Shown: positions 17,587-29,387 of the stretch, piece by piece
Position numbering within the stretch: the stretch's first letter is position 1
Layout: each line of letters begins with the position of its first letter
DNA from: an uncultured Collinsella sp.
Lineage (GTDB): Bacteria > Actinomycetota > Coriobacteriia > Coriobacteriales > Coriobacteriaceae
Direction: 5' to 3'
DNA: 64,000 nt
NCBI GenBank assembly: GCA_900758475.1
Contig: CAAERQ010000016.1
Location: 30,379-94,378 of the forward strand
Program-made: the position numbers and the translations under genes
The notes under the pieces: model-generated
The model's input: only the letters and a program-made list of their open reading frames with translations
Databases searched by the model: none
What the model was told of the DNA's origin: nothing

Positions 17587-18849
17587 GTGCAAAATACGAA
17601 GCAAAAGCCGAGCACCAAGCAAAAGCTGACCATCGCGGCTATCTTTGGCGCCATGGGCCCCGGTCTTCTGGCGGCGCTTTCGGGCAATGACGCCGGCGGC
17701 ATCGCCACGTATTCCAGCGCGGGCGCCAGCTATGGCTACAAGATGCTCTGGATGCTTCCCGTCATGACCGTGCTGCTTATCGTGACGCAGGAGACCGCGG
17801 CGCGCTGCGGATGCGTCACGGGTAAGGGCCTGGCGTCGCTCATTCGCGAGCGCTTTGGCGTGCGCAAGAGCGTGCTGGCCATGGCGGCACTGTTGATCGC
17901 CAACACGGCGGTGACCATCTCGGAGTTCGCGGGTATCGCGAGCGGCCTTGCTCTGTTTGGCGTTCCGGCGAGCATCTCGGTGCCGCTCGTGGCGCTGCTG
18001 GTGTGGATGCTTACCATGTCGGGCAGTTTCCAGCGCATCGAGAAGATTCTGCTGCTGGTAAGCTGCGTGTTCGTGACCTACATCGTCGCCGCGTTTATGG
18101 CCGGCCCCAACTGGGGCGAGGTCGCGGTCGACTTGGTCGTCCCCAATATTCAAAACGACCCCAGCTACGTGTCGCTCGTGGTCGCAACGATCGGTACCAC
18201 CATCGCACCGTGGATGATCTTCTTGGCTCAGAACAACGTGGTCGATAAGAATGCGGGCGAGGACGACATCGTGCTGCAGCGTATTGATACCGTGAGCGGT
18301 TCGATCGCTGCTGATATCATTGCGGGCTTTATTATCATCACGACCGGTACGGTGCTGTTCCCGGCGGGTATTCAGATTAGCGATGCCGCCGATGCCGCCC
18401 GCGCGCTGGAGCCCATCGCGGGCCAGTGGTCCACGGTGCTGTTTGCCTCGGGCCTGGTCGCGGCGAGCTTCTTGGCTGCCTGCGTGCTGCCGGGCGTTAC
18501 GTCGAGTGCCATCTGCGAGGCTTTTGGTTGGGAGCGCGGCGCCGATCGCAGCTGGGACGAGGCTCCGGTTTACCGCGGCATCATTACGGCCATCATCGGC
18601 ATTTCTGCCGTGTTGGTGCTCATGCCTGGCGTCGATTTGTTCCAGATTATGATGACCTCGCAGGTCATCAACGGCGTGCTGCTGCCCGTAGTCTTGGTAT
18701 TCCAGGTGGTTATTGCGGCGGATCGCCACATTATGGGCGCCAACCGCAACGGCCGCGTATGGAACGTGCTCACTTGGGCGACTATCGGCGTGATTACGGT
18801 GCTGACGGTCGTCATGTTTGTGCTGCAAGCGATGGGCTACAGCGCTTAA
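17587..18849 (+). CDS. Nramp-family transporter, probable Mg2+ type (NRMT-like)
   Basis: 420 residues with about 11 membrane helices. GTG start at 17587, 8 bp after mgtE. The fold is Nramp (GPGLLAALS..., helix 6 TIGTTIAPWM). The metal site is altered: the helix-1 DPGN motif reads DAGG (D35-A36-G37-G38) and the helix-6 methionine that selects transition metals is alanine (A207 before P208). Loss of the Asn and Met ligands is the mark of Nramp-related magnesium transporters, a type characterised from Eggerthella, in the same class. Co-transcription with mgtE supports Mg2+ rather than Mn2+ transport. The substrate is inferred from motif and context. Confidence 0.85.
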   Translation: MQNTKQKPSTKQKLTIAAIFGAMGPGLLAALSGNDAGGIATYSSAGASYGYKMLWMLPVMTVLLIVTQETAARCGCVTGKGLASLIRERFGVRKSVLAMAALLIANTAVTISEFAGIASGLALFGVPASISVPLVALLVWMLTMSGSFQRIEKILLLVSCVFVTYIVAAFMAGPNWGEVAVDLVVPNIQNDPSYVSLVVATIGTTIAPWMIFLAQNNVVDKNAGEDDIVLQRIDTVSGSIAADIIAGFIIITTGTVLFPAGIQISDAADAARALEPIAGQWSTVLFASGLVAASFLAACVLPGVTSSAICEAFGWERGADRSWDEAPVYRGIITAIIGISAVLVLMPGVDLFQIMMTSQVINGVLLPVVLVFQVVIAADRHIMGANRNGRVWNVLTWATIGVITVLTVVMFVLQAMGYSA

Positions 18850-18867
18850 CGCCCACTTTTGCTTCCG

Positions 18868-18902
18868 AACAGGCCGCAGCGATGGGCTGCGGCCTGTTTT
18901 TC
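18868..18902 (+). terminator. Intrinsic terminator of the mgtE-Nramp operon
   Basis: AACAGGCCGCAGC pairs with GCTGCGGCCTGTT around a short loop and is followed by TTTTT. Confidence 0.9.
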
Positions 18903-18931
18903 GTTTGCTATAGGGCGTTAGTTATATGGCG

Positions 18932-19162
18932 GTGGGCAAAAAATGCCAAATATGAGTACTGTTGCTAAGTGAACAGCATTTACATCCAAAAAGATAATGA
19001 ACAGAACCTATAGTATGTTCATTAAAATTGGCTCCAATATGCCTTAAACCAGTCAGGTTGGCTGCTCTAGGGGGCTGTAGGGGTCGCCCGAACGTCATTT
19101 TGGGTGGTTTTGCCTGCTACTAAAATGGTAACAGTACTCATATTTGCCCTTTTTTGCCCACA
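18932..19162 (+). mobile_element. MITE-like element with 35-bp terminal inverted repeats
   Basis: The ends 18932-18966 and 19128-19162 are inverted copies matching at 31 of 35 positions (core AAATATGAGTACTGTT). The 160-bp interior is AT-richer than the flanks, codes for nothing convincing, and holds a second palindrome, TAATGAACA...TGTTCATTA (about 18996-19024), next to a TATAGT box. It fills much of the 544-bp gap between the Nramp and acyltransferase genes. Short size, long terminal repeats and no ORF fit a miniature inverted-repeat element; a paired regulatory structure is the alternative. Confidence 0.6.
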
Positions 19163-19332
19163 GACCTTTGAGGTCGCGGCGAAAAGGGCTTGTTTTGATT
19201 GTTTGGGGCAGGCGCGAGGCACGGAAACGATGTCTGGAGGGGCGGAGCGGCTTGGAATTCAACCGTAGAGGTCTTCATTGGTTGCGCCAGGAGTGCTTCC
19301 AGGTGCTGGTACAAAGGGAGCATCCCTAACTG

Positions 19333-19370
19333 CCGCAGGGGGCGTCGGCCACGGCCGACGCCCCCTGCGG
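19333..19370 (-). terminator. Strong hairpin after the acyltransferase gene
   Basis: A perfect 18-bp stem (19333-19350 with 19353-19370) with a two-base loop. It lies 23 bp beyond the stop of the minus-strand acyltransferase gene. It lacks a clear T-run, so it may stabilise the 3' end rather than terminate alone. Between it and the MITE-like element I see nothing else. Confidence 0.6.
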
Positions 19371-19393
19371 GTGTAAGCAGATTTGGCTGCGCG

Positions 19394-21610
19394 TTACTTG
19401 TCGTCACCGAGCTTGTGTGGCTTGTAGGCGAGGGCATTGACGAGTGCGTCGGCGGCGGACTTGACGGCTGCCGGTTGCGGATCGTTGACGTGGTCCTCGG
19501 GGTGCACGGGCAGGTCTTTCTTGACCGCATCGTGGATCAGGTTGAGGAATTCGGTCACGCCGGTAGTCGACAGGTGCGTGCCGTCGCCATCGAACAGGTC
19601 GTTGCGGTTGGTGCTGTACCCGTACCAGTCGATAACGCGTACATTCTTGTAGCGCGTGGCGGCGTTGGCGATGGCCTGGTTCGTGGACCCGACCCACGGC
19701 TGCGGGCTACGCGTGTTTACAAACACGACAATACGCTGCTCGCCGGCGTCGGCCATGATCGCGTCGACCTGGGCGTCCGTTACCAAACCGTTGGTGCCCA
19801 GGGCAAAGACCACGATCTTGCCGGCAAGGTTCTGCTGGATATAGCCCTCAAATGTCGCGCGGCCCGCATCAAACTGGCGGCCCTTTTCGGCATCGATATG
19901 GCTGTGCGGGAACACGCCGTCAAAGGAATCAACGGCGCGCAGCGACACGGAGTCGCCGATCATCAACAGGTCGTAGGAGCCATCGGGGAAGCCGTCGTTG
20001 TTCCTGTCGGTGTCGTCGGCCGCCTGCTGGTCGGTGGGCGCGGTGTTTTTGGCTTCCTTGTTCAGAACCTCGGCGCCCTCGCCGCTCAGCGCAGACGTCT
20101 CGGGCACAAAGACCAGGCCGCCCAGTGCAACGACCAACACGACAGCGCAGGCTGCGCAGGCAGGGACGTGCGCGCGTGCCCAGTTGGCGGGCGTGGTGGT
20201 GCCATCGCGGAACTCGGCGACGGTGCGGCCGAAGGCGCCCTTCCTAAACGGCGTTTCGATAAAGCGATAGGAGCACTCGGCTACGGCGACCACCACAAGT
20301 ACCTGCAAGATGTACTGCCACCAGGGCGTATCGTTGATGTTAGCGACCGGGTTCATGAGCAACAGCAGCGGATAGTGCCACAGGTAGATGCTGTACGAGC
20401 GTTTGCCAATCCACACGAGCGGCTCGGCGGACAGCGCACGGGCAACCATTCCCTGGGGCTGCACGCAGGCCGCGATGACCATGAGCGTGAGGATGGAGCA
20501 TAAAAGCGTGCCGCCGCGATACTGGAACGCGGTGTAGCCGTTGGTGAGCGCGACCATGGCGGCAAGGCCAACCAGGCCCACGACGCCCAACACATCGATG
20601 GATGCGGGCGAGGACCAAAAGCGCACGAGGGCGCTCGGCTGTGCCGGGGCGGTCTCGGCTGATTCGTCGGCCTTCTCGCCAGACTTGCCCTCGGCGTTCT
20701 TGCCGTGCTTGGCGGCGCCAGCCAGGCGATTGAGTCCCAAACGATGAGCAAGACGCACCGGCGCCAGGTCGCGATCGGGGATAAAGGCCATCCAGGCACC
20801 CAGCAGCAGCGAGAACACGCGGGTGTCGGTGCCGTAGTACACGCGGCTGGGATCGGCGGCAGGGTTGTAAAGCACCATCATGGCGAGGGCAGATACCGCG
20901 GCAAGGCCCAGAACCACGCGGCGCGTGTTGGGCTTGCTCACATGCATGGATACCATGGCAAACAGCAGTGGCGGCCAAATCAGGTAGAATTGCTCCTCGA
21001 TGGCAAGCGACCAAAAGTGCGTGAGCGGCGAGGGGTCGCCCAGAGCATTGAAGTACGAGACGTTTTGGGCAATCTGCCACCAGTTGTTGAAGAACAGCAG
21101 CGACGGCAGGATGTCGGGGCGCATCTTGGTGAGCATCACGTGGTTAAAGATAGTGCACAGCGCGCAGGTCACGAACACTACCGTTACCACGGCAGGGACC
21201 AGGCGACGGATGCGGCGAGTCCAGAAACTCTTAAGGTCGATGCGACCGGTCTTAGCGACTTCGTTGAGCAGCAAGCGCGTGATCAGATAGCCCGAAAGCA
21301 CAAAGAAGATCGTGACGCCGAGCAGGCCGCCCTGAGCCCACGTGAGGTTGAGGTGATAGAGCACCACCGCGACGACGGCAAGCGTGCGCAGGCCGTCGAG
21401 CGCAGGAATGTAGCGGGACTTGGGACGAGCGGGCGCCTGTTCTTTTGCGGCGCTGTTGGTGTGGGCGCCCTTGTTGGTGGGCGTTCGATGCGGGCTTGGG
21501 CCGCGTCGCGACTCGCCGGTGCGGCGTTCGGCGCGCGGGCGTTCGTGCGGCGCCTGGTTATCGGGCGCGCGGCGCGGGCCGCGTGGGCTCGATTGTGGGA
21601 ATTGCTCCAT
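19394..21610 (-). CDS. OafA/YrhL-type acyltransferase with SGNH domain
   Basis: 738 residues. A Pro/Arg-rich N-terminus (about 1-65) leads into an acyltransferase-3 membrane domain of about ten helices (70-475; LDGLRTLAVVAVVLYHLN carries the conserved histidine). One more helix (about 485-510) connects to an external SGNH-type domain (about 545-715) with the GDS block in LLMIGDSVSLR, GTNG, and the catalytic Asp-His in DGTHLS. Such fused proteins O-acetylate peptidoglycan, teichoic acids or surface polysaccharides: the membrane domain carries acyl groups across and the SGNH domain transfers them. Monocistronic, ending at a large hairpin. Confidence 0.92.
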   Translation of the reverse strand: MEQFPQSSPRGPRRAPDNQAPHERPRAERRTGESRRGPSPHRTPTNKGAHTNSAAKEQAPARPKSRYIPALDGLRTLAVVAVVLYHLNLTWAQGGLLGVTIFFVLSGYLITRLLLNEVAKTGRIDLKSFWTRRIRRLVPAVVTVVFVTCALCTIFNHVMLTKMRPDILPSLLFFNNWWQIAQNVSYFNALGDPSPLTHFWSLAIEEQFYLIWPPLLFAMVSMHVSKPNTRRVVLGLAAVSALAMMVLYNPAADPSRVYYGTDTRVFSLLLGAWMAFIPDRDLAPVRLAHRLGLNRLAGAAKHGKNAEGKSGEKADESAETAPAQPSALVRFWSSPASIDVLGVVGLVGLAAMVALTNGYTAFQYRGGTLLCSILTLMVIAACVQPQGMVARALSAEPLVWIGKRSYSIYLWHYPLLLLMNPVANINDTPWWQYILQVLVVVAVAECSYRFIETPFRKGAFGRTVAEFRDGTTTPANWARAHVPACAACAVVLVVALGGLVFVPETSALSGEGAEVLNKEAKNTAPTDQQAADDTDRNNDGFPDGSYDLLMIGDSVSLRAVDSFDGVFPHSHIDAEKGRQFDAGRATFEGYIQQNLAGKIVVFALGTNGLVTDAQVDAIMADAGEQRIVVFVNTRSPQPWVGSTNQAIANAATRYKNVRVIDWYGYSTNRNDLFDGDGTHLSTTGVTEFLNLIHDAVKKDLPVHPEDHVNDPQPAAVKSAADALVNALAYKPHKLGDDK

Positions 21611-21703
21611 AAAACATCATCCAATGACGAGAATAATCAGCACATATTCATTGTAGCTGCCTGTTCCTGTGAATGCTTGCTGCTGGCGCAACCTCAAGGG
21701 CGC

Positions 21704-21734
21704 GTTCACATCAAAGTGAACTAAAGTTATAGAG
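21704..21734 (+). promoter_or_regulatory. Palindrome and -10 box upstream of ribokinase
   Basis: GTTCACATCAAAGTGAAC (21704-21721, six-base arms) lies just upstream of TATAGA (21729-21734). The arrangement suggests an operator covering the promoter of the ribokinase / nucleoside hydrolase pair. Regulator unknown. Confidence 0.4.
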
Positions 21735-21796
21735 GTGCGAGGGCGCACGATCGACGGCCGACGGTGGGCATAAGGCCCGCGGATGAGGAGGTTTCC

Positions 21797-22792
21797 ATGG
21801 CAGATCGCGGCATCGTTGCGGTGTTCGGCAGCATGAACATGGACCTTTCGGTGGCGTGCGAGCGCATGCCACGCGCGGGCGAGACCGTTGGTGGCAGCGG
21901 TTTTATCACCAACGCCGGTGGCAAGGGCGCTAACCAGGCCGTCGCCGCCGCGCGCATGGGTGCGCGCACGTGCATGATTGGCGCGGTCGGGCGCGATGCG
22001 TTTGGCGATGCGCTCGTGGCGGGGCTTCAGGATGCCGGCGTGGACGTTGAGTTCGTGGCGCGTCGCGATGACGTGGAGACCGGTACCGCGACTATCATTC
22101 GCTGCGAGAGCGACAACCGCATCGTGCTGTCGCCGGGCGCCAACCACGCGCTTACGGGTGAGGATGTGGCCTGCGCGCTGAGACGTCTGGTGGCCGATGA
22201 GCTCGACGGCGACGCCAACGAGATCGCCCCGGCTGCCGGAAGCGTCTTTATCGCCCAGGGCGAATGTGATCTTGCAGCGACTGCCGAGGCGCTTGTTTGC
22301 GCTCACGAGCTGGGATTCTATACGGTCTTTAATCCAGCGCCTGCCTGCGAGTTGCCTGCGGAGGTCTGGCCTGCGGTCGACCTGGTTTGCCCCAACGAGA
22401 CAGAGTGCCAGGTGCTGACGGGCATCTTGCCCGCGGATGATGCGAGCTACGTCGCGGCGCTCAATGCCCTGCTCGCCAAGGGTGCCGGAGCTGCGGTCAT
22501 CACACTGGGCGGCGCCGGCTCGGTTACGCTCGGCGATGACGGCGAGCTGCTACGCATGCCGGCACTTTCGAACACGGTAGTCGATACCACGGCCGCCGGC
22601 GATACGTTTATCGGCGCGTTGGCGGCGGCTCGTCTAGAGGGCTTGCCGCTCTTTGAGTGCATGGCGGCGGGTGCACGCTCCTCGGCGGTGACGGTGTCGC
22701 GCTTGGGCGCGCAACAGTCGATTCCCACGCGCGCCGAAGTTGAGCGCGTGTTTGATTTAGACGATTTAGTACAAGACGGAGAAGCGGAGTAG
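21797..22792 (+). CDS. rbsK: Ribokinase
   Basis: 331 residues, PfkB family. GSMNMDLSVACERMPRAGE near the N-terminus, the substrate motif GGKGANQAVAAARMGA, and the C-terminal signature DTTAAGDTFIGALAA, with D as catalytic base, are those of ribokinases. It phosphorylates D-ribose to ribose 5-phosphate in the cytoplasm. ATG at 21797 with GAGGAGG upstream. A nucleoside hydrolase gene follows 4 bp later, so the ribose released from nucleosides is probably the substrate. No ribose transporter is adjacent. Confidence 0.9.
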   Translation: MADRGIVAVFGSMNMDLSVACERMPRAGETVGGSGFITNAGGKGANQAVAAARMGARTCMIGAVGRDAFGDALVAGLQDAGVDVEFVARRDDVETGTATIIRCESDNRIVLSPGANHALTGEDVACALRRLVADELDGDANEIAPAAGSVFIAQGECDLAATAEALVCAHELGFYTVFNPAPACELPAEVWPAVDLVCPNETECQVLTGILPADDASYVAALNALLAKGAGAAVITLGGAGSVTLGDDGELLRMPALSNTVVDTTAAGDTFIGALAAARLEGLPLFECMAAGARSSAVTVSRLGAQQSIPTRAEVERVFDLDDLVQDGEAE

Positions 22793-22796
22793 AACA

Positions 22797-23771
22797 ATGG
22801 CAATCAAGAAGCTGATCCTTGATCTGGATATGGGTGTGGACGATGCGATGGCGCTGGCCTATGCCATCGCGAGCCCCGAGGTGGAGCTCGTGGGCATTAC
22901 CACGTGCTTTGGCAACGTGCGCGTCGAGCAATCGGCGCATAACTGCCTGGCGGTGCTCGATCTGCTGGGTCGCCCCGAGATTCCGGTGTACCTGGGCGCC
23001 GATCGTCCCATTAAGGCGACTGAGCCCTATACACCGCCGGCGTCCACCACGCTCATCCACGGCAAGAACGGCATTGGCGGGGCGAGCGTGCCCGCGTCGC
23101 CGTACGAGCCGGTGGGGGCGACGTCGGCCGACGGTAACGCGGCGGTCGATTATCTGATCGATGCCGCGCGCACCTATGGTTCCGATCTGATCTACGTGGC
23201 GACCGGCCCGCTCTCCAACCTGGCGCTCGCCCTGGAGCGCGATGCGGCGGCGATGATGTCCATCGGCCGCGTGGTCGTGATGGGCGGCGCCCTTACCGTG
23301 CCCGGCAACGTGAGCGCGGGTGCCGAGGCCAACATGGCGAGCGACCCCGAGGCAGCCGACGCGGTGCTGCGTTCAGGTCGTAAGCTCACCATGGTGGGTC
23401 TGGACGTGACGCATCGCGTGGTGCTCACACGCCGCGACATTGCCGGCTGGACGGGCTCGGGCACCATGGCGGGCTGCGCATTTGCGAGCATGGTCGAGCA
23501 CTACATTGGTTCGTACGAGATGAACGCCCCCTACCTGGGCGGCTGCGCGCTGCACGATCCGCTGGCGGTTGCCGTGGCGATTGATCCAACGCTCGTGGGC
23601 GCGCTCGGCTGCAATCTGCGCGTGGATCTGCTGGGCGAGTATCGCGGCCGCACTATCTGCGACGAACACCGACTGTCCGACCCGGATAAGAGCGCGCTCG
23701 TGGCGCTCACCGTGGATGCCCCGCGCTTTCTGTCCGAGTTCAAGGCGCGCATGGCCCGCATCCTAGGCTAG
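22797..23771 (+). CDS. Inosine-uridine preferring nucleoside hydrolase family protein
   Basis: 324 residues. The N-terminal Ca2+-binding signature DLDMGVDDAMAL (a variant of DTDPGIDDALAL), VYLGADRP, and the later GNVSAGAEANMASDPEAADAVL and DPLAVAVAID blocks identify the nucleoside hydrolase fold. It cleaves ribonucleosides to base and ribose in the cytoplasm. It lies 4 bp after ribokinase, giving a two-gene salvage operon. Which nucleosides it prefers cannot be told from sequence. Confidence 0.92.
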   Translation: MAIKKLILDLDMGVDDAMALAYAIASPEVELVGITTCFGNVRVEQSAHNCLAVLDLLGRPEIPVYLGADRPIKATEPYTPPASTTLIHGKNGIGGASVPASPYEPVGATSADGNAAVDYLIDAARTYGSDLIYVATGPLSNLALALERDAAAMMSIGRVVVMGGALTVPGNVSAGAEANMASDPEAADAVLRSGRKLTMVGLDVTHRVVLTRRDIAGWTGSGTMAGCAFASMVEHYIGSYEMNAPYLGGCALHDPLAVAVAIDPTLVGALGCNLRVDLLGEYRGRTICDEHRLSDPDKSALVALTVDAPRFLSEFKARMARILG

Positions 23772-23868
23772 GCTCGGGATCGAAGCACGCCCATCTGCTC
23801 GATGTGGCCGCTGGCGGGCCGACATCTACCGTTCGCCAGCCCGATGGTCCCCGGGGCGGGGAGAGCGC

Positions 23869-23874
23869 TATAAT
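23869..23874 (+). promoter_or_regulatory. -10 box of the bglG-type operon
   Basis: A perfect TATAAT about 15 bp before the first antiterminator element. The -35 is weak, as is usual for operons that rely on antitermination or catabolite control. Confidence 0.5.
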
Positions 23875-23888
23875 GCATTTTGCATCTT

Positions 23889-23992
23889 GGATTGTTACTC
23901 CTGTGTGGAGGCATGCCCAAGAGCAATACAACACGGATTGTTACGTAAGGCATGACCGCAATAGCACTGCTATTGGCTATCATGCCTTTTTC
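23889..23992 (+). promoter_or_regulatory. BglG/LicT-type RNA antiterminator and terminator
   Basis: RAT1 (23889-23918) begins GGATTGTTACTCC and ends GGAGGCATGCCC, the classic ribonucleic antiterminator. A second, shorter copy starts GGATTGTTAC at 23935 and ends GGCATGACC at 23957. The terminator (AAGGCATG...CATGCC, 23947-23985, then TTTTT) overlaps this second copy. Binding of the protein encoded at 24021 to the RNA would block terminator formation and so activate its own gene and the PTS/GH1 genes behind it. Confidence 0.85.
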
Positions 23993-24020
23993 TGTGAGTG
24001 TTCTTGAAAGGAGGTTCACC

Positions 24021-24860
24021 ATGCTTGCAATTAAAAAGCTTAACAACAACGCGGTTCTTTGCCGTGACGGACAGGGGCGAGATGTCATCGCCATGGGCAG
24101 GGGCGTCGGTTTCGGCGGAGATTTTCCTCGAGAGCTCCCTCTTTCTAAAATCGAGCATACGTTTTACGACATTGATCCTAAAGGACAAGATGTCATGAGG
24201 GATCTTCCCTCGGATATCGTGATGTTTGCGGCGAAAGTTATGGACATCGTTGCCAACGAACTGCCCTACGACCTCTCGACCAATGCGACGCTGTTCATGG
24301 CTGATCACCTGTCGTTTGCCGTTGCGCGAGCCCAAAAGGGGGTCCGCATCGCGATGCCTCTTGCCTATGAAGTGCGGGAGACGTATCCGAAGGAATACAA
24401 GGCTGCCCAGTTTATCGTCATGCGACTCGAGAAGGAGCTCGGAGAGCGGCTTCCCAAGGATGAGATTGCCAGTATTGCGATGAATCTCGTGAACGCACGG
24501 GTTGTTGAAGCCGTCAAAGCCACGGCCGAGCCCGCAAAGCAGTTCGACGATATGCTCGAGGACGTTATCGAGATTCTCGAAAGCGATTTCCGCATTATTG
24601 TCGACCGCGATTCCTTTGATTTCACCCGCTTCGCCACGCATCTGCGGTACCTGTTCAAGCGCATTCAAGCCGGCGAGTCGCTGAACAGCGCCAACATGCA
24701 GATGTACAAGAACTTTCGTGAGGAGTTTCCGCAGTTGGCAGAGTGCGTGAAGCATATCGGTTCCTATTGTCGTGAAACGTGGGACGCCACGCTCTCCGAG
24801 GAGGAGGAACTCTATCTGATGATCCATCTCAACCGGATCATCTCCAAAAAAGGATTGTAA
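24021..24860 (+). CDS. BglG/LicT family transcription antiterminator
   Basis: 279 residues from the ATG at 24021, chosen for the strong AAAGGAGG site; an upstream frame start at 23952 lies inside the terminator. It has an N-terminal RNA-binding CAT domain (about 1-60, LNNNAVLCRDGQGRDVIAMGRGVGF) and two PRD domains (about 70-170 and 175-279). PRD1 keeps DHLSFA but has IAMNLVNA where IALHFVNA is usual, so its second phosphorylated histidine is an asparagine. PRD2 has YLMIHLNR. The PRDs sense PTS phosphorylation. The first gene of the bgl-type operon, with its RNA target directly upstream. Confidence 0.93.
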   Translation: MLAIKKLNNNAVLCRDGQGRDVIAMGRGVGFGGDFPRELPLSKIEHTFYDIDPKGQDVMRDLPSDIVMFAAKVMDIVANELPYDLSTNATLFMADHLSFAVARAQKGVRIAMPLAYEVRETYPKEYKAAQFIVMRLEKELGERLPKDEIASIAMNLVNARVVEAVKATAEPAKQFDDMLEDVIEILESDFRIIVDRDSFDFTRFATHLRYLFKRIQAGESLNSANMQMYKNFREEFPQLAECVKHIGSYCRETWDATLSEEEELYLMIHLNRIISKKGL

Positions 24861-24930
24861 CCCGTAGCCATTCGGGGCATGACCTTTGCCGATTCGAACA
24901 GTAAGCCAAGATTGTGCAAAGGAGCCAATG

Positions 24931-27944
<3,014 letters not shown>

Positions 27945-27997
27945 TAACGTTAAGATGGACAAATGCGCCCGTTGGGGGAATAGTCGTGCCACTTCGC

Positions 27998-28043
27998 TTG
28001 ACAACAGGCTAAACTAGCTATTAAACATTTACTATTCTGTTTA
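27998..28043 (+). promoter_or_regulatory. Promoter and TAAACA/TGTTTA operator upstream of the LacI gene
   Basis: A perfect -35 TTGACA (27998-28003) stands 17 bp before TTAAAC. TAAACA (28022-28027) and TGTTTA (28038-28043) form an inverted repeat over the start region. The same half-site recurs upstream of 29388 and at 49462-49796, so this is probably autoregulation by the LacI protein. Confidence 0.5.
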
Positions 28044-28118
28044 GATTGAATTTGCGGTCGTTTATTTGCCGAGCCATCGAGTTGCGATGCTCCGCCACGG
28101 CCGTTGCTAGGGGGAACA

Positions 28119-29129
28119 ATGGCCAAAGCAAGTGTTCGCGAGATCAGCCGCATCACCGGTTTTTCGCCTGCGACCGTGTCCAACGCGCTCAACCGCAAGC
28201 GCAGCGTGAGTGAGGAGACCGCCAAGGTCATCCTGGAGTGCGCGCAATCGCTTGGCTACCAGCAGTCGACGCAGCTCGAGAGCATTCAGTTTGTGCTCGC
28301 GCGCAAGACGGGCGCCATTTTGGACGAGAGCACCTTTCATCCCGCGGTTATTGAGGGCGTGGAGCGCCAGGCGCGTCGTCACGGTATGAGCACGAGCTTT
28401 GTCTCGCTCGACTTTAGCGACTTGGACGCCGTGCGTCCGCAGGTCGAGGGCCTGATCGCCGATCCATCCGCCGCTATCGTGCTGATGGGTACCGAGCTGG
28501 GTGAGGAAGACTATGCCTTGTTCGCCAACGCTGCCGCCCACTTGATCGTGCTCGATGGCTGGAGCGATCGTCAGTACTTCGATGCCGTAGTCATTGCCAA
28601 CACCGACTCGGTGCTGCGCGCCGTGGACTACCTTATCGAGAAGGGTCACAAGCAAATCGGCTATCTGGCAGGCGACCTTCGCATCCGCAACTTTAAGGAT
28701 CGCGAGCGCGGCTATCGCCAAGCGCTTGAGGATGCGGACCTTGAGGCCAACCCGACATGGCGCGTCACACTGGGCACCACGCTCGAAGGTGCTTATCGCG
28801 ACATGGGCGCATGGCTCGACAGCGTCTCGCGCGACGACCTGCCGACGGCTTTCTTTGCCGAAAACGACGTGCTCGCCGTAGGCGCCATGCGCGCGCTGAA
28901 CGAGCACGGCATACGTGTCCCCGAGGATGTCTCAATCATCGGCTTTGACGATCTGTCTTTGGGCGCCTTCTCCAATCCGCCGCTCACCACGGTGCACGTT
29001 CCCAAGCACGAGGTGGGCGAGATCGCGGTGCGCCGCCTGGTGGGCAACATCCGCAATCCCAAGAGCTATACCTGCAAGACGGCCATGTCGACCTATTTTG
29101 TCGAGCGCCAAAGCGTGCGCGAAATCTAG
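28119..29129 (+). CDS. LacI family transcriptional regulator
   Basis: 336 residues from the ATG at 28119 (AGGGGGA upstream). N-terminal helix-turn-helix VREISRITGFSPATVSNALNRKRSVSEET (about 4-32) and hinge, then a periplasmic-binding-protein-like effector domain with the usual FFAENDVLAVGAMRALNEHG and VSIIGFDDLSLG motifs. It sits in front of the isomerase-transketolase-kinase operon and is separated from it by a terminator and a stretch rich in TAAACA/TGTTTA sites, so it most likely represses that operon in response to a sugar or sugar phosphate. The ligand is not known. Confidence 0.93.
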   Translation: MAKASVREISRITGFSPATVSNALNRKRSVSEETAKVILECAQSLGYQQSTQLESIQFVLARKTGAILDESTFHPAVIEGVERQARRHGMSTSFVSLDFSDLDAVRPQVEGLIADPSAAIVLMGTELGEEDYALFANAAAHLIVLDGWSDRQYFDAVVIANTDSVLRAVDYLIEKGHKQIGYLAGDLRIRNFKDRERGYRQALEDADLEANPTWRVTLGTTLEGAYRDMGAWLDSVSRDDLPTAFFAENDVLAVGAMRALNEHGIRVPEDVSIIGFDDLSLGAFSNPPLTTVHVPKHEVGEIAVRRLVGNIRNPKSYTCKTAMSTYFVERQSVREI

Positions 29130-29195
29130 GCAAAGGCAACGCTAGGCCGTAGGGAGGCAAAGCTCGCTAAGGCAGCCATACATAACGCTACTAAG

Positions 29196-29221
29196 AGAGG
29201 GTCCTTCGGGGCCCTCTTTTT
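29196..29221 (+). terminator. Intrinsic terminator after the LacI gene
   Basis: GAGAGGGTCC-TTCG-GGGCCCTC forms a stable stem with a tetraloop, followed by TTTTT. Confidence 0.85.
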
Positions 29222-29233
29222 GATGCCCTTGTA

Positions 29234-29366
29234 TGTTCAGTTTGTTTACATACCGTTTAGGCTGATTTCTCTACCGTCTACGGGTATTACGCGTTAAACT
29301 TCTAAACAGTAGAGTAAAACATTTAGTAAACAGAACAAAACGAAACATGCGTCTGTTTACTGAACA
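29234..29366 (+). promoter_or_regulatory. Operator array upstream of the isomerase operon
   Basis: Several TAAACA-type sites are packed into 130 bp: TTTGTTTACA (29242-29250), CTAAACAGT (29303-29311), TTTAGTAAACAGA (29322-29334) and its inverted partner TCTGTTTACTGAA (29352-29364). The complement of the last, TTCAGTAAACAGA, occurs unchanged at 49776-49788. This is the likely binding region of the LacI protein encoded next door. Confidence 0.55.
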
Positions 29367-29387
29367 TGTGATTAGGGGAGGACGTAC

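Noticed and set aside
19144..19329. Short plus-strand ORFs between the MITE-like element and the acyltransferase gene
   Set aside because: Arg/Gly-rich, one end inside the inverted repeat, no ribosome site.
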